Origin: Polytrichum commune
Lineage: Eukaryota; Streptophyta; Polytrichopsida; Polytrichales; Polytrichaceae
Assembly (NCBI GenBank): GCA_950295325.1
Contig: OX485808.1
Coordinates: forward strand, 8,250,501-8,314,500
Direction of reading: 5' to 3'
Length of the DNA: 64,000 bases
This document shows, piece after piece, positions 47,143-58,651 of this stretch. Made by a program: the position numbers and the translations under genes. Below the pieces are notes generated by a model. That model did not search any database. It had not been told where the DNA came from and was given only the letters and a program-made list of their open reading frames with translations. Position 1 is the first letter of the stretch; each line of letters opens with the position of its first letter.

Positions 47143-47478
47143 ACTTGCTGAATTTTAAGACGAAAAGAAGAAAAACCTAAGTGAGAAGATAAGTGAAGGC
47201 ATGTGTAGACAAGTGAAGTCAACAAAATGGTCAAACTTTGTTTTTTACTAAAACTGCCCTTTTTGGGCTTTATATTAAAAAAATCAGCACATCCACTCCT
47301 TGCCGCATGGTCATTCCTCTTGGTCCACATTCGGTTTACACCTAGTGAGGGGCCCAACGGCTTTGTAAATCAATTTTTTAATAACTCGGACCATGAAATG
47401 TAGACCATGAACTCGTACCAAGGAATAAGGCATCTTCCGTGGGACGAGTTCATGGTCTATGGTGTAAACCGCCCCTTA

Positions 47479-50400
47479 AATCGTCCGATTGTATGTGGCG
47501 CAAAGCGGGGTCGGATGTGAGTAAGAAAGGCAATTTTAGGCGAATTTGGGGTTGGTTTTGGATTAAAATGGGATGGATTTGGGCAAGCATTGGAACATAG
47601 CTAAGGGTGGTGTAGTTGACTATTCTCCCGTATTGTAAGCAAACATTATAAGGGCTCAAATCATTGATTGGGTGGATTGCTAGTTTTAGTGCAGGGGTGG
47701 TCTCAACATAAGGTGAGACGGTTTAGAGACAATATGGGTTGATTTGGGCGAAAAAAAGGGGTGGTGTCGGGCAAGTGTTGGGATGGTTTTGAGAGCCGTT
47801 TGTGGGGGGGGGGGGAATGGGTCTAGGGAGGGATTCAAGGAACTAGAGGTGAGTATCTTCAAAATAATATATTATATTCATAGAATGTACGAATGTTTTT
47901 TATTTTTGTTTCTATCATGTCTAAGCCAGTTATGCATAATATTGATCCAAATGGACTCCAAAAATAGGTTGTATCGCATAAAGTGTTGGTTTAAGCATCC
48001 TCTACCTCGTATGACAAGTCATGAACCGCTTTTAAAAGCATGTCATGAAAACATGGCACACCGATTTTAACCCCCCACTTCATCATTTAGTGTAGTAGTT
48101 GTCAAACACTAATATTGAGTTGCTATGCTATCATTCTAACGACAAAAAGAAACCAACCTACACCTAGCACATCAAACATGTCAAAGAGTGTCAAAGAGTG
48201 ACCCTCACATATATGGATAAACGATTATTAACCACTATGCATAACAGTTAATAATCCATTAAAAGTTATACGAAAAGTGGGATGATTAATATAATGTGAT
48301 CATGTATAGTGTTATGATCCAATTGTCAAAAACAATCAAATGGATTATTAACGGTTCTCTCTACAATTGAATTTTTTAATTTGTGCTAAAAAATAATAAA
48401 ATTACCCATTTGATAGTTTCCTCCCAAAAAAAGGTCCGACAACTTTGAGGTGGGTGCAGCCGGAATACGGTACACACTTGAGGTGGAGTTTGTTACAAAA
48501 TGGTGCGCCAATGAGGTGCTTTGTATGAGCAATTTTTCTCACCTTCTATGGGGGTTGATCCCATGCATTCTAGAAACCAGGCTGGTAAGTACCCTAGGGG
48601 ATGGACTCTTCATTGGAAACCTAGATGGACGTGTGTGGGTCACTATGGAATTAAACCCCTTGTATACGAGAAGTCTATAGAGAAAAACAAAATGTATAAG
48701 TAGTAATGGCATGTCAGAAAATGAGCTCATATATTATATTAAGCTTTTCAATTTAATATCATAAATGCTTGCACTACATATACAAATTGAGTATATTATG
48801 AATTAAATATGCCTTTATTACATGTAAAATACATGTTCGCTCGTTAATTTGAACATTTCATTCATCCACAACGTGTAACTTAATTATTGCATGAAACAAA
48901 CAAAGAGAAGAGCATTAAAACTTAGCCAGATTTTGGAGAGCAAATCTCAAGGGAGCCCATGACCACTCCAAGATCCTCTAGCTTGTTCTAGAAACTAAAT
49001 GCAAATCCTAAGAAGAATGGACAAGGGAGTCATTGAGGACTATATATTACCATAGGACAACAATGAATGAAAATGTGAATTGGATGAAACTAACACATTT
49101 TTTTGACAATTTTTTCTCCAAACCTTAGGGCCTCTTTTGTACATCTACCTTTACTTCAAAACTCTTAATAGCAATTTTAGACGTACACACTAGAGAAAAT
49201 TAATACCTCTCCCTTATGTATATTTCAGACACTAATGCCTCGTGTAATATCCCTTCTTACACTCGCGCCAATTTGTATGTCGTATAAGGAGTCCACCTCC
49301 TGGGATAAATACATCATGTTAAACCCTCATGATAACGGGCGGGAGGGGATATTATTGTAAATGAGTGTACCTCTCATTCATCCAACAAATGTGCCTTGAA
49401 AGAGTATATAGTCCAAAGTTTGCTTCCTAGAGAGATGATGTCACCAACCTCTAGTGTTGGTGTGAACGAGGAATGCTTCACCTTGATCATAATCGTGAGC
49501 TCATATGTGAACCCAAAATGATTCACTCACCATGGCTATGGGACGTTCACTTGCTTATATTCATTAGAAATTTAATGAAATTTTGAACTCCTCTATCAAT
49601 ACATAGACATACATTTAATATGAATTAACCATAAACTTACAAGGGACATGAATTTAACTTGAATGGGTGAGTTTCAAGAGATACGCTTGTATGCAACAAT
49701 TCTCACAATATTTTATGCACTTTTGGGGTTGGTGTGTGATACAAATAGGTTATGATTGCGGTTGATGGTTGGTTGGCAATGGACAAATAACCACACTAGC
49801 TCCTTATGGAAATGTAAACCAATCGATCATATCACATGATTAAATTTCTCAAATTATGTACAAGGCTCTCTCATGTACCTCTTACTTGTCAAACAAAAAC
49901 ACCTTGAATTATCACAACGTGCATATGAGACCCAAGCAACTCATTTTGCATCAATGAGTACTCTTACAAATATATGCATGATGATTTTCATTGACACAAG
50001 ACGAGTTGCCTTGTAATGTACTAAGTTTGGAGATTACCTTCTTTAGCTAATTTGACCCCTTAAATTAATATTTAAGACCCCAAACTAGATAATGAGGGCA
50101 TGTTTACACTAGTGACTACTGGCCAATGACCATGACCACCATTTTTAAAAATTCTTCCATTGGTGGAGATATGAGTGATGGTCCCACTCCATTTTACACA
50201 AGGTCATCAAAAACAAAGTGACCATGCTAGAGAATGGATGAAAATTTGATATGGCAGTGACATGAAATCCTACATATGAATCTAGGAATGGACAATGTTT
50301 GGTGATGACCCGGATTTTGCGGCACAAGAACCGGAGTAGGTTATCTTTGTCATTAATGAAGGTGACATTTGACAATACAATCATCTTCACAAATATTATT

Positions 50401-51317
50401 TTTAATGTCTAGTTTTAGTTAAACTCAATTTTTGAAATTTTGATATTGCTTTATAAAATTTTATCGTATTCAATTATAAAAGCACTATGTCCCAGTCTCA
50501 ATCCACTTCACAATATGTCCCATGATCAAGGCCCAACCAAGGCCTTTAAAAAAGTGATGTGGACTTCTCTTCATGAATGATTTTGAACCACCGACCATGA
50601 CCGTGAGAAATCCTAAATCAGTTTTTGTTCACAACCCTTGATCGTGTGCATAAAACAACCCCAAGACACACTCGAGATAACATAACATTACTATGCAATT
50701 ACGTGATGGTGTCTCTCCAAAGAAGGAGGCTATGTTTAAAAAAAATATGATAATTTACAACCGCTTGTTCGAAAAGTTCATAGTACACATCCTAAGTGCT
50801 CGTCATCAACAAGGTATCCCACAATCAAAGGAGAAGTATGCTCATGGACATGCACCCATTTCCGATGTGAAATCTTCTCTCTACTTGGCAGGGAAAAAAC
50901 TAGGTAGATAGGTAAGAAGTCAAGAACCCACCCATTGCAAAGTAGACAGTAAACCCCATCCTACACCAAGAAGATTCTTGAACAGGGAAAAACCAACATA
51001 CTCAAATTCACATCGAATTGCATGACGTTGATTATTTTTGTATTTTATTTGTGATGGATCATGCGAGTGGCTGGCATGGATAAGTTAGGGTTTAAGTTGT
51101 TGGTGTACGATCGACCCCCCACGGCCCCTTACGGAAGGGTCATTGAATGCAATCCAATCAATCATATCAAGCACTTATAGTCCATGGTATTTTGTTCGCT
51201 TTTTCCTGCCAAACGGTAATTCGAAGCGGCCCTTGACGAATCGCCATGCTTGCCCGAGGCGCCGCCCAGCCTCCTCGTGCGCCTGTGCAGGCACCAACTC
51301 CTCTTTAAGCTTTAGCT
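47479..51317. other. No gene recognised
   Basis: Quiet AT-rich DNA with frames below ~110 codons and no domains. A weak MITE candidate lies at 50099-50637. Confidence 0.5.
50099..50637. mobile_element. Weak MITE candidate
   Basis: The left end GGGCATGTTTACACTAGTGA resembles 40293. The right end reads inward GGGTTGTGAACAAAAACTGA and shares CATGGTC phrases with the left arm. The flanks (TGA left, TTG right) do not give a clear duplication. Confidence 0.3.
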
Positions 51318-52530
51318 TTATCTTTGTGTACTTGGTTCACATTGGTCTACTTCTATAAGGAGCCCCGGTCGGGTGCCAAGTTATTTGTATTGTACGGTGC
51401 GTGAAAAGAGCAAAAACAACATGATCGGTGTTTTCACAACCAACGTGAAAACAACAAGCTCAACCCCACTACACTAAATAGGATATTTAGTGTTTGATTA
51501 CATTTCATGTTGTTAGCACCTTACCCTGCTCAACACTAATTTTCCATTCCTTGACAATTAGTGTTAGAAGATGTACCATAAGATATGCCGGAATTCTCCT
51601 TTCATTGATGTTATCATATTTATCTTTGTCTACTTGGTTCACATTGGTCTACTTCTATAAGGAACCCCGGTCGGGTGTCAAGTTATTTGTATTGTACGGT
51701 GCGTGAAAAGAGCAAAAACAACATGATCGGTGTTTTCACAACCGACGTGAAAACAACAAGCTCAACCCCACTACACTAAATAGGATATTTAGTGTTTGAT
51801 TATATTTAATGTTGTTAGCACCCTACCCTGCTCAACACTAATTTTCAATTCCTTGATAATTAGTGTTAGAGGATATACCATAAGATATGCCGGAATTCTC
51901 CTTTTATCGTTGTTATCATATTTATCATTGTTTATTTGGTTCACATTGGTCTACTTCTTTAAGGAACCCCGGTCGGGTGTCAAGTTATTTGTATTGTACG
52001 GTGTGTGAAAAGAGCAAAAACAACATCGGTGTTTTCACAACCGACGTGAAAACAACAAGCTCAACCCCACTACACTAAATAGGATATTTAGTGTTTGATT
52101 ACATTTAATGTTGTTAGCACCCTACCGTGCTCAACACTAATTTTCCATTCCTTGACAATTAGTGTTAGAAGATATACCATAATATATGCTGGAATTCTCC
52201 TTTTATCGATGTTATCATATTTATCTTTGTCTACTTGGTTCACATTGGTCTACTTCTATAAGGAACCCCGGTCGGGTGCCAAGTTATTTGTATTGTACGG
52301 TGCGTGAAAAGAGCACAAACAACGTCGGTGTTTTCACAACCGACGTGAAAACAACACGCTCAACCCTACTACACTAAATAGGATATTTAGTGTTTGATTA
52401 CATTTAATGTTGTTAGCACCCTACCATGCTCAACACTAATTTTCAATTCCTTGACAATTAGTGTTAGAAGATGTACCATAAGATATGCTAGAATTCTCCT
52501 TTTATCGATGTTATCATATTTTTCATATCC
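51318..52530. repeat. ~300-bp tandem array, four units
   Basis: ACCCCGGTCGGGTG anchors (first unit GCCCCGG) lie near 51363, 51665, 51967 and 52266 (period 302, 302, 299). Each unit joins ~150 bp of flank to the left part of a TA-type MITE (CACTAAATAGGATATTTAGT). The repeated ~70-codon frames (51494, 51796, 52095) arise from the repeat, and no protein is claimed. Confidence 0.9.
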
Positions 52531-52688
52531 TTACTAACACTAAATTCAAACATGTAACTTCCACATATTACCATAGTTGACGTTTAGTGTTTGAGTTTAC
52601 ATCTGATGTTACTTGCTTTCAGAGGGTATTGACATTTAGTGTATGCGTTCGTATTTAGGGTATCAAACACTAGACATCCTATTTAGTG
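52372..52688. mobile_element. Complete TA-type MITE at the end of the array
   Basis: CACTAAATAGGATATTTAGT at the left mirrors CACTAAATAGGATGTCTAGT at the right, with TA outside both ends. Only this last unit has the right half (from ATTTTTCATATCC on), so the array grew from its left half. Confidence 0.85.
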
Positions 52689-52690
52689 TA

Positions 52691-53205
52691 GCATGTGTGG
52701 GTGCTATTCGGTCCGTTTATCACGATCTCCAATTTTTGCCGATTATCTTCACATAAATGAAACTTATTTAACACTATCAAATCTATAATGAAAGATCGAC
52801 AAAAACATGATTGAGAATTGGGCATGCCCTAGTTTAATTAGGATTACGGGAAGTGCATGTTTGTAGATTCCTTCGATGAAGTCCTCCTAGTTGTGTTCGT
52901 TGTTGAGTGTGGAGTACTTGATAAAATATGACGATGTAGTTTAATGTCTTTTAAACATGTGTGTTTATGGTGTTTGTTTTTTGATCCTTGCCTTACTTCA
53001 CACCAAATGAGACACATGTGATTGATTTGGACAAAGAGCCAAATATAACACCCATGTAAAAAAAAGATAATGCCCGTATTTTCATACCGGCGTGACTTCG
53101 AGCCTGTTGGCCTTATACTGATCACGGTATTCCATGACGCAGTATATGGTTTTATGCCTCCTTTGGGGAGGTGGGCTCTGATGGGTCACTAGTAGTCCGT
53201 TTTTG
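52691..53205. other. Spacer and probable LINE 3' tail
   Basis: No gene. The part near 53090-53205 may be the 3' untranslated region of the adjoining minus-strand retroelement; no clear poly-A tail is visible. Confidence 0.4.
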
Positions 53206-54456
53206 TTAGGGTGGAGGGACAGGTGTTTGTTTATTGTTTAGTTTTCGTTTGTTTAGTACTAGGTAGGTGAGGTATTTAACGGCGTTTTGGTGAATGTCCT
53301 TCATGAGTTTTTTGATGTTTGATTTTGGAATTTTGAGTTCTGTGAGTTTCTTAATGGAGTGTTCGTGTATGGCTCCTCGTACTCCTGCTATAATTGTTAT
53401 GATGGGGTTGGTTTTCCAACCATTATTCTGGATAGTGTTATTTAGTGGGTCGTATTTGGCGTGTTTTTGTGTGATGGCTTGTTCGGGGAATCTATCGTGG
53501 CAATATGTGAATTCAATGAATTGTACTGTGTGACTGGGTGATGGTGATATAGGCAGAGTTATATGATTTGGGGCTCCGATCATGCATAGGATGTCCGGTT
53601 TAAGTTTAGCTTGGCAATGGCATGGCTTTTGGTGGCATGTGCATTGTAGTAGCCAATCGGGTATTGTTTGTTCTTGTGGTCAGTTGTTGAGATGGCATGC
53701 ATTGACCATGGTAAGGAACCTTGTGTTTTTATTGGCTTGTAGCGTCTGGGTGATAAGATGTACGGCTTTGTTATGTCTTGCGATTCTAAGCCCTTTTAAG
53801 TATGGGTGTTTGCATGTAGATAGTAAATGGGGCCACGTGTCTCGTTCGTTCTTATGGCATAGTGTACAATTGGGATTTTGGTGTGTCATGGGCCAAAATA
53901 TATTTTTCATGTGGTTGCCCATATATTGGGCATATCTAAATTTTAGTGTTTGGGTGATTTGGGTATTTGGTATTTTGTAATTGTGCCAAAAATGGTTAGA
54001 GAGTTTCTGGTTTATTTGGGTGTTTGATAGCCATTTGTCTACGAATGGCAATTTATTTTTGGCAAAGGTTGTTACTTGGTTTCCATGTTCTTTTGTTATG
54101 AATGTGCGTAGGTTGCGGATGGCTCCGTCGTGTGTGGCTATTGGGCAACTGGCTAGCCAATATGGGGTCGGACGAGCTATGTGAATGTGTGGGGTTCATT
54201 TTGGTTTTTCTTTGGTTGTCCCCTCATTTGCTAGTTCATCGGCTAATTCGTTTCCGGTGATGCCTGAGTGTGTTGGGACTTTATGTATGTGGATTTTGTG
54301 TGGGGTAACACCCATGTACCTTAGTCCTATCTTGCTCAAAAGTTGTCCTTTGATATAGTATGGTGTATATTGTTTTCCTTTTCGAAAAGTGAGTTCGGGG
54401 GTAGGGTTGGGAGAGGGAGAGACAAAGAAAGAAAAAGAGAAGGGGTAGGTTGTCAT
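53206..54456 (-). pseudogene. Truncated non-LTR retrotransposon: RNase H, CCHC knuckle, endonuclease-like domain
   Basis: One minus-strand frame of 417 codons is interrupted by only two TGA codons (54196-54198, 53680-53682). First comes the end of an RNase H domain, HKVPTHSGITGNELADELAN. Next is CTLC-x9-H-x4-C (about 53868-53812) followed by RHNKAVHLI, the CCHC knuckle known in retroelements that use a restriction-like endonuclease. Last is KPDILCMIGAP ... VQFIEFTYCHD ... KHAKYDPL ... NGWKTNPIITIIAGVRGA, which fits a PD-(D/E)XK nuclease core and the C-terminal pattern of that class. Reverse transcriptase is absent: the copy is cut off upstream near 54420, and the first residues are probably flank. 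Both stops being TGA suggests decay by C-to-T change. Which clade it belongs to is open. Confidence 0.8.
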
Positions 54457-54589
54457 TGTGACATCTACGTTAAACCCTTAAAAGGTCGGCATAACATTAC
54501 ACAACTTCTTGGCTGTGATTTTGTGGGACCATATATCACACGAGCATATTTCTCCTTTGATTTTGGGATTCCAATTGTGGGGATGTGGA

Positions 54590-55320
54590 ATAGGATTTGG
54601 ATAAAACAAAAACCAAGGGAAACACTCGGGGAAGACTCAAAAGGTTATTTTTCATGTCATTAAGGTGTCTCAAATAAATTTAATTAGGACAAACATAAAT
54701 TTGTCTCATATTATTTAGGATTTAGATTGACAATTCATTCATTTATATAAGCAAAAAAGTGTGAGAAACCTCTTGACCTCAATACATGCATTTGTGATTG
54801 TCACACACCTTGCATTAGATACCAATTAGCAATTGGCAATGAGTTCTTTAATTGGATCTTATGTGGTGCGCAAGCACATGCACAACCATCGACAATAGTC
54901 TTGCATAAAGTATCCTCATTTCAATCTCTTTATCAAAGAAAAGGGCACTTTGGTGTAGTCAATTGTCTCATATTAATTAATCATTTATCATGTAACTTGA
55001 AATGACAATACAATTCTCAATCATGGTTATAATGTTCTTTGCTTAATTTATCTTAGTGTGAATTCGTTGTCAAGGTAGATGGTGTTGTGGCCTTGCACCC
55101 ACACATGTTCCAAGCATCATCACAATCTACACACACCACCAAATTAAAAGACCATGAACTTTTCCTTGGTTTTTCTATTAGTAATTATGCAACACATACT
55201 ATAAATTTTTTCCTTAATTTAATATTTCCACTCATCAAATGTACCATTCATTTCCTAGGATCTAGATTGTCTACTTTTAGAGGCAACTGTCCATTCAAGT
55301 TAAATAAAACTCATTAATCG
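54590..55320. repeat. Long diverged repeat, copy a
   Basis: The ordered phrases GACAATTCATTCATTTATA, ACATGCATTTGTGATTGTCA, ATTGGCAATG, GTGGTGCGCAAGCACATGCA, CCATCGACAATAGTCTTGC and AAGGGCACTTTGG recur at 55465 and 62625. The parent may be a retroelement; no domain was seen. Confidence 0.7.
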
Positions 55321-55439
55321 GGAAGAATAGCATAAACTTTTAATCACATGTATCAAAGTTTCACACCTTAGCCCTTGGGCAATTAGCCAACTCCAAGTAC
55401 CCATATTGTTCTTTCTATAGGTTTAGGTTTAGCACTACA

Positions 55440-56010
55440 AGCATGAGTCATGTAGTTTAGATTTTGGATAGATAAAAACCCATGGAAACAAACATGGAAG
55501 ATTTAACGGTGATTCATGTATCTTCTAGGTGTTTCAAATAAGTTATCAACATAATTTTAGGTTTGTTTCGAGTGGTTTGGGATTTAGGTTGACAATTCAT
55601 TCACTTATACAAACAAAAGGTATGGGAAATATCTTGATTTCAGTACATGCATTTGTGACTATCACACAATCCACTCTATTTACCCAGTCAATATTTTGGC
55701 AATGGGTACATTTTAAATGGACCTTGTGTGATGCTCAATCAAAGGCATAGCCATCGACAATTGTCTTGCTTGAAGTATCCCATTTAATCACTTTACCAAA
55801 GCCAAGGGCGCTTTAAAATAATCACTTGTCTCATATTAAATTATTGATTTTAATGTAACATGAAATGGCAGTAGAGTTCTCAATTAATGGTGACACTAAC
55901 CTTTTATTAATCCCTTTAATGTGAAGCAAGTGTAAGGCTATGGTTTGTTTTTTGATGTCCATTCACTCCGTCCACAAATATTCCAAGCATCACTATAATC
56001 TCACACACCA
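55440..56010. repeat. Long diverged repeat, copy b
   Basis: Same order as copy a, ~870 bp further on: GACAATTCATTCACTTATAC, ACATGCATTTGTGACTATCA, TTGGCAATGGGTA, CCATCGACAATTGTCTTGCT, AAGCCAAGGGCGCTT and CATATTAAATTATTGATT. Confidence 0.7.
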
Positions 56011-58496
56011 TCAAAGTTGGAAGACCGTAGATTTCTTTTGAGGTCTTCCCCTTCTTCTTCGTGGATTTCGACTATCATTTTTTTTCTTATTTTAATGCTT
56101 TACCTTGACAAATATACCATTCCATTCCACTCAGTCAACTTATCTTCTCATGTCAAATAACTATATAGAAATTGTTTCACCTTGACAACCCATGGCCTTT
56201 CCCCTCTTGACCTTTCACACTAATCTTTTCAAAGGTTGCAGGATTCCACCAAGTCTTCTTCTTTTGGTTGAGACTATGGTTTGTTCAAATTCAACTTCCA
56301 GCTTTGGAGATTTCATGCATATACTCAATTAGAATCTCTACATACTACATCGACAACTTCACATCCTGAACAAATTTACTTTGGGGTCGGTTTCTACTTA
56401 TTTGTTTGAATGTCATAGTCTTCCCAAGGTTTACTGAGGAGTAACACAAACTACTGAGCAACTTTTGCTCATTAGTTCACAAGGAGGAATCCAATTTCTA
56501 TCCTCACTCAATCATTCCATGGTCCTATTCAATCCTATCTACTTGATTCAATTTTCCAACATATTGACATTCCTTTCTACACATATATATCTTTCAACTT
56601 CATGATCATCCTTAGTCACGATTCATGATTAGCTCTTAATCCCTTACAATATTGATGAGAAATTTGCCTTGACAGTCTAGCCACTCATAATGAATATGTT
56701 TTCAATCCGTTTCTCGCTTAGTAGAATTGCATGATTTGAATGTATAAGTGGTTTCCACCACTACTACACCAACTTTGTGTCAAAGGTAATCCTCAAAATT
56801 GAGAGAATAAAACATGCTATAGTTCAAAGAGACACACTTTCCTTCTCCTCTCAATCACTAAGAATAAAAAAATAAAATTACGGTACACACTCTAGACTAT
56901 GGTCATACAACTTAATATCTCAAATGTATCGATCTAGATTCAAAGTTCAAGGTCACAACCAAAAACTAATGATTGAATGGACTATGGACAAAGGAACCTC
57001 TCCCCATTCACTGTACAAGATCTCAAAATCTTCACAATATGGGATCAACCTATTTGCAAAGGAGCAATCTTTGATCCTACATTAATGTAATCAAATCTCC
57101 AAGACTATTGCCAAACAAAAAACTCAAAAGTTTGAGATGATGATCATAAAGATACTCTACCTCTCTTGAAGAACATAACCTCCTTATTCATAATAGTGCA
57201 TGTGCTAATCTTTGGGGCTACACCTCCAATCAAATCATAGTCCCTTCAAATCTTCTTTGTTTCCAATCTCCTTGATTATGGTCTTCCTTCTCACATGTCA
57301 ATTAAATATCTTGCTCTAATTGAGTTTTATTTTTATTTTTATTTTTTGCCTATCTTCCCTAAATTTACCAAAAAAATCACTCTACAATTCATAAGCAACT
57401 GACCAATGTCATTGGAAACTTATCCTATGTAACTGGAAAACTTACAAATCTAGCACAGTGATAGATATGCATTGTTATGTCATTTTCATGGGATGATTGC
57501 ATAGGATGTGTATGTTAGCAATGAGCCCACCATGTGGATGCTTAGAATATTGAAGATTGATCCCAGCCTGGCACACTTGTACTAAATATTTATATAATCG
57601 TGAAACATGTTTGGCACTTAGAATTTTTTTATAATAATGAGACTTTTTTTCTTGAATTTTAATCATTTTGGCTTATTCACCAATAATTAAATGTGAATAA
57701 GCATTGTCATGCAAATGACCATTTTGATTCAAAAAAATAAGATTGGGTAGAAAACCATACCCCAATTTAAGTGGCGTGAAGTATTGTGGAGTATAATGTC
57801 CACGATGGATGTGGGATATTTAAAACTTAAATGACATCTCAATAGTCCTTCTAATGTATATATGTGCATAATTCATGTAGAAATGCTTCAAACCTCAAAT
57901 AAAATTTTAATAGGTAAAAATTAGATTGATATCCAAGTTTCTCTTAGCTTGACAAATCCAAAGAAGTGAAGCTCAATTACACAATTGAGCTCAAAAAAAC
58001 CGTTCATAAGATATTGTCCTCCTTGCACCTCCTACACGTCTTGAAAAATCTTGTTGAAATGTGTATGTGTATGTGTATAAAAATTCTAAATGACTATTTT
58101 TTTTGTGAGAGGTGGCACATTGTTTGATTCCTCAACTTTTCTTAGCTGAGAAATAAAGTCATGATGCATGTGCAATTGAGTTCTACATACTCTTGTAATT
58201 ACCATGTTAACCCAAATTCTTCGGGGACGAGTTAGAATAAAGTTTTGAAAAACCTCGATCCACATTACTCTTCCAATGCATTGAGGAGTTTCATCCCCCC
58301 CTCACCCCCTTCCTCCCCAATGCATCAAAGCATGGGAATTTATTGGAGTGTTTCAAGGGACATGCATGGTTTGGATATTCATGGGCAAAAACCATGTTCA
58401 CAATTGGCCAAAGTGAGATGGGTTCTTGAAAACGAGAGCACTAGAATCTCCTAATAGTCGTTAGTTCATTTTGCCATGTGATTCGTCACACATAAC
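56011..58496. other. No gene recognised
   Basis: AT-rich DNA; possibly more decayed parts of the long repeat (AGACTATGG-like words near 56268 and 56901). No domains. Confidence 0.45.
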
Positions 58497-58651
58497 ATTA
58501 TTAAGATCCATAACAATGTTATGTGGGACTAACAATATTTCATGGAATATTCCTTGATATTCCTTACATTCATGTTGAATGTAGGGAATAGCAAGGAATA
58601 TTCTGTGAAATATTGTCACTCCCACAGAACATTGTTATGAATTTGAATAAT
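58497..58651. repeat. ~76-bp-stem foldback
   Basis: ATTATTAAGATCCATAACAA...GGAATATTCCTTG...TTACATTCA is mirrored by TGAATGTAGGGAATAGCAAG...CAGAACATTGTTATG...AATAAT around a short centre at ~58574. Either a MITE or a hairpin RNA source. Confidence 0.75.

Larger units (their letters stand above)
43830..47475. mobile_element. Near-complete PIF/Harbinger transposon
   Basis: This 3646-bp element opens GGGGCGGTTTACACTATGGA and closes with the complement of GGGGCGGTTTACACCATAGA. Direct TTA lies at 43827-43829 and 47476-47478. It contains the two genes expected of the superfamily in convergent order, a Myb/trihelix-like protein (+) and a DDE transposase (-), 56 bp apart at their 3' ends. The Myb-like gene reads through intact after splicing, and the transposase has one in-frame stop. 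Similar DNA at 6996 and 28578 shows the family has moved here more than once. Confidence 0.95.

Noticed and set aside
51494-52377. Repeated ~70-codon frames beginning MITFNVVSTLPCS or similar
   Set aside because: They are created by the 300-bp tandem array and read into a MITE end; no signal or family supports a protein.
51318-52530. CRISPR-like array
   Set aside because: The units are ~300 bp, directly tandem without unique spacers, and the genome context is eukaryotic.
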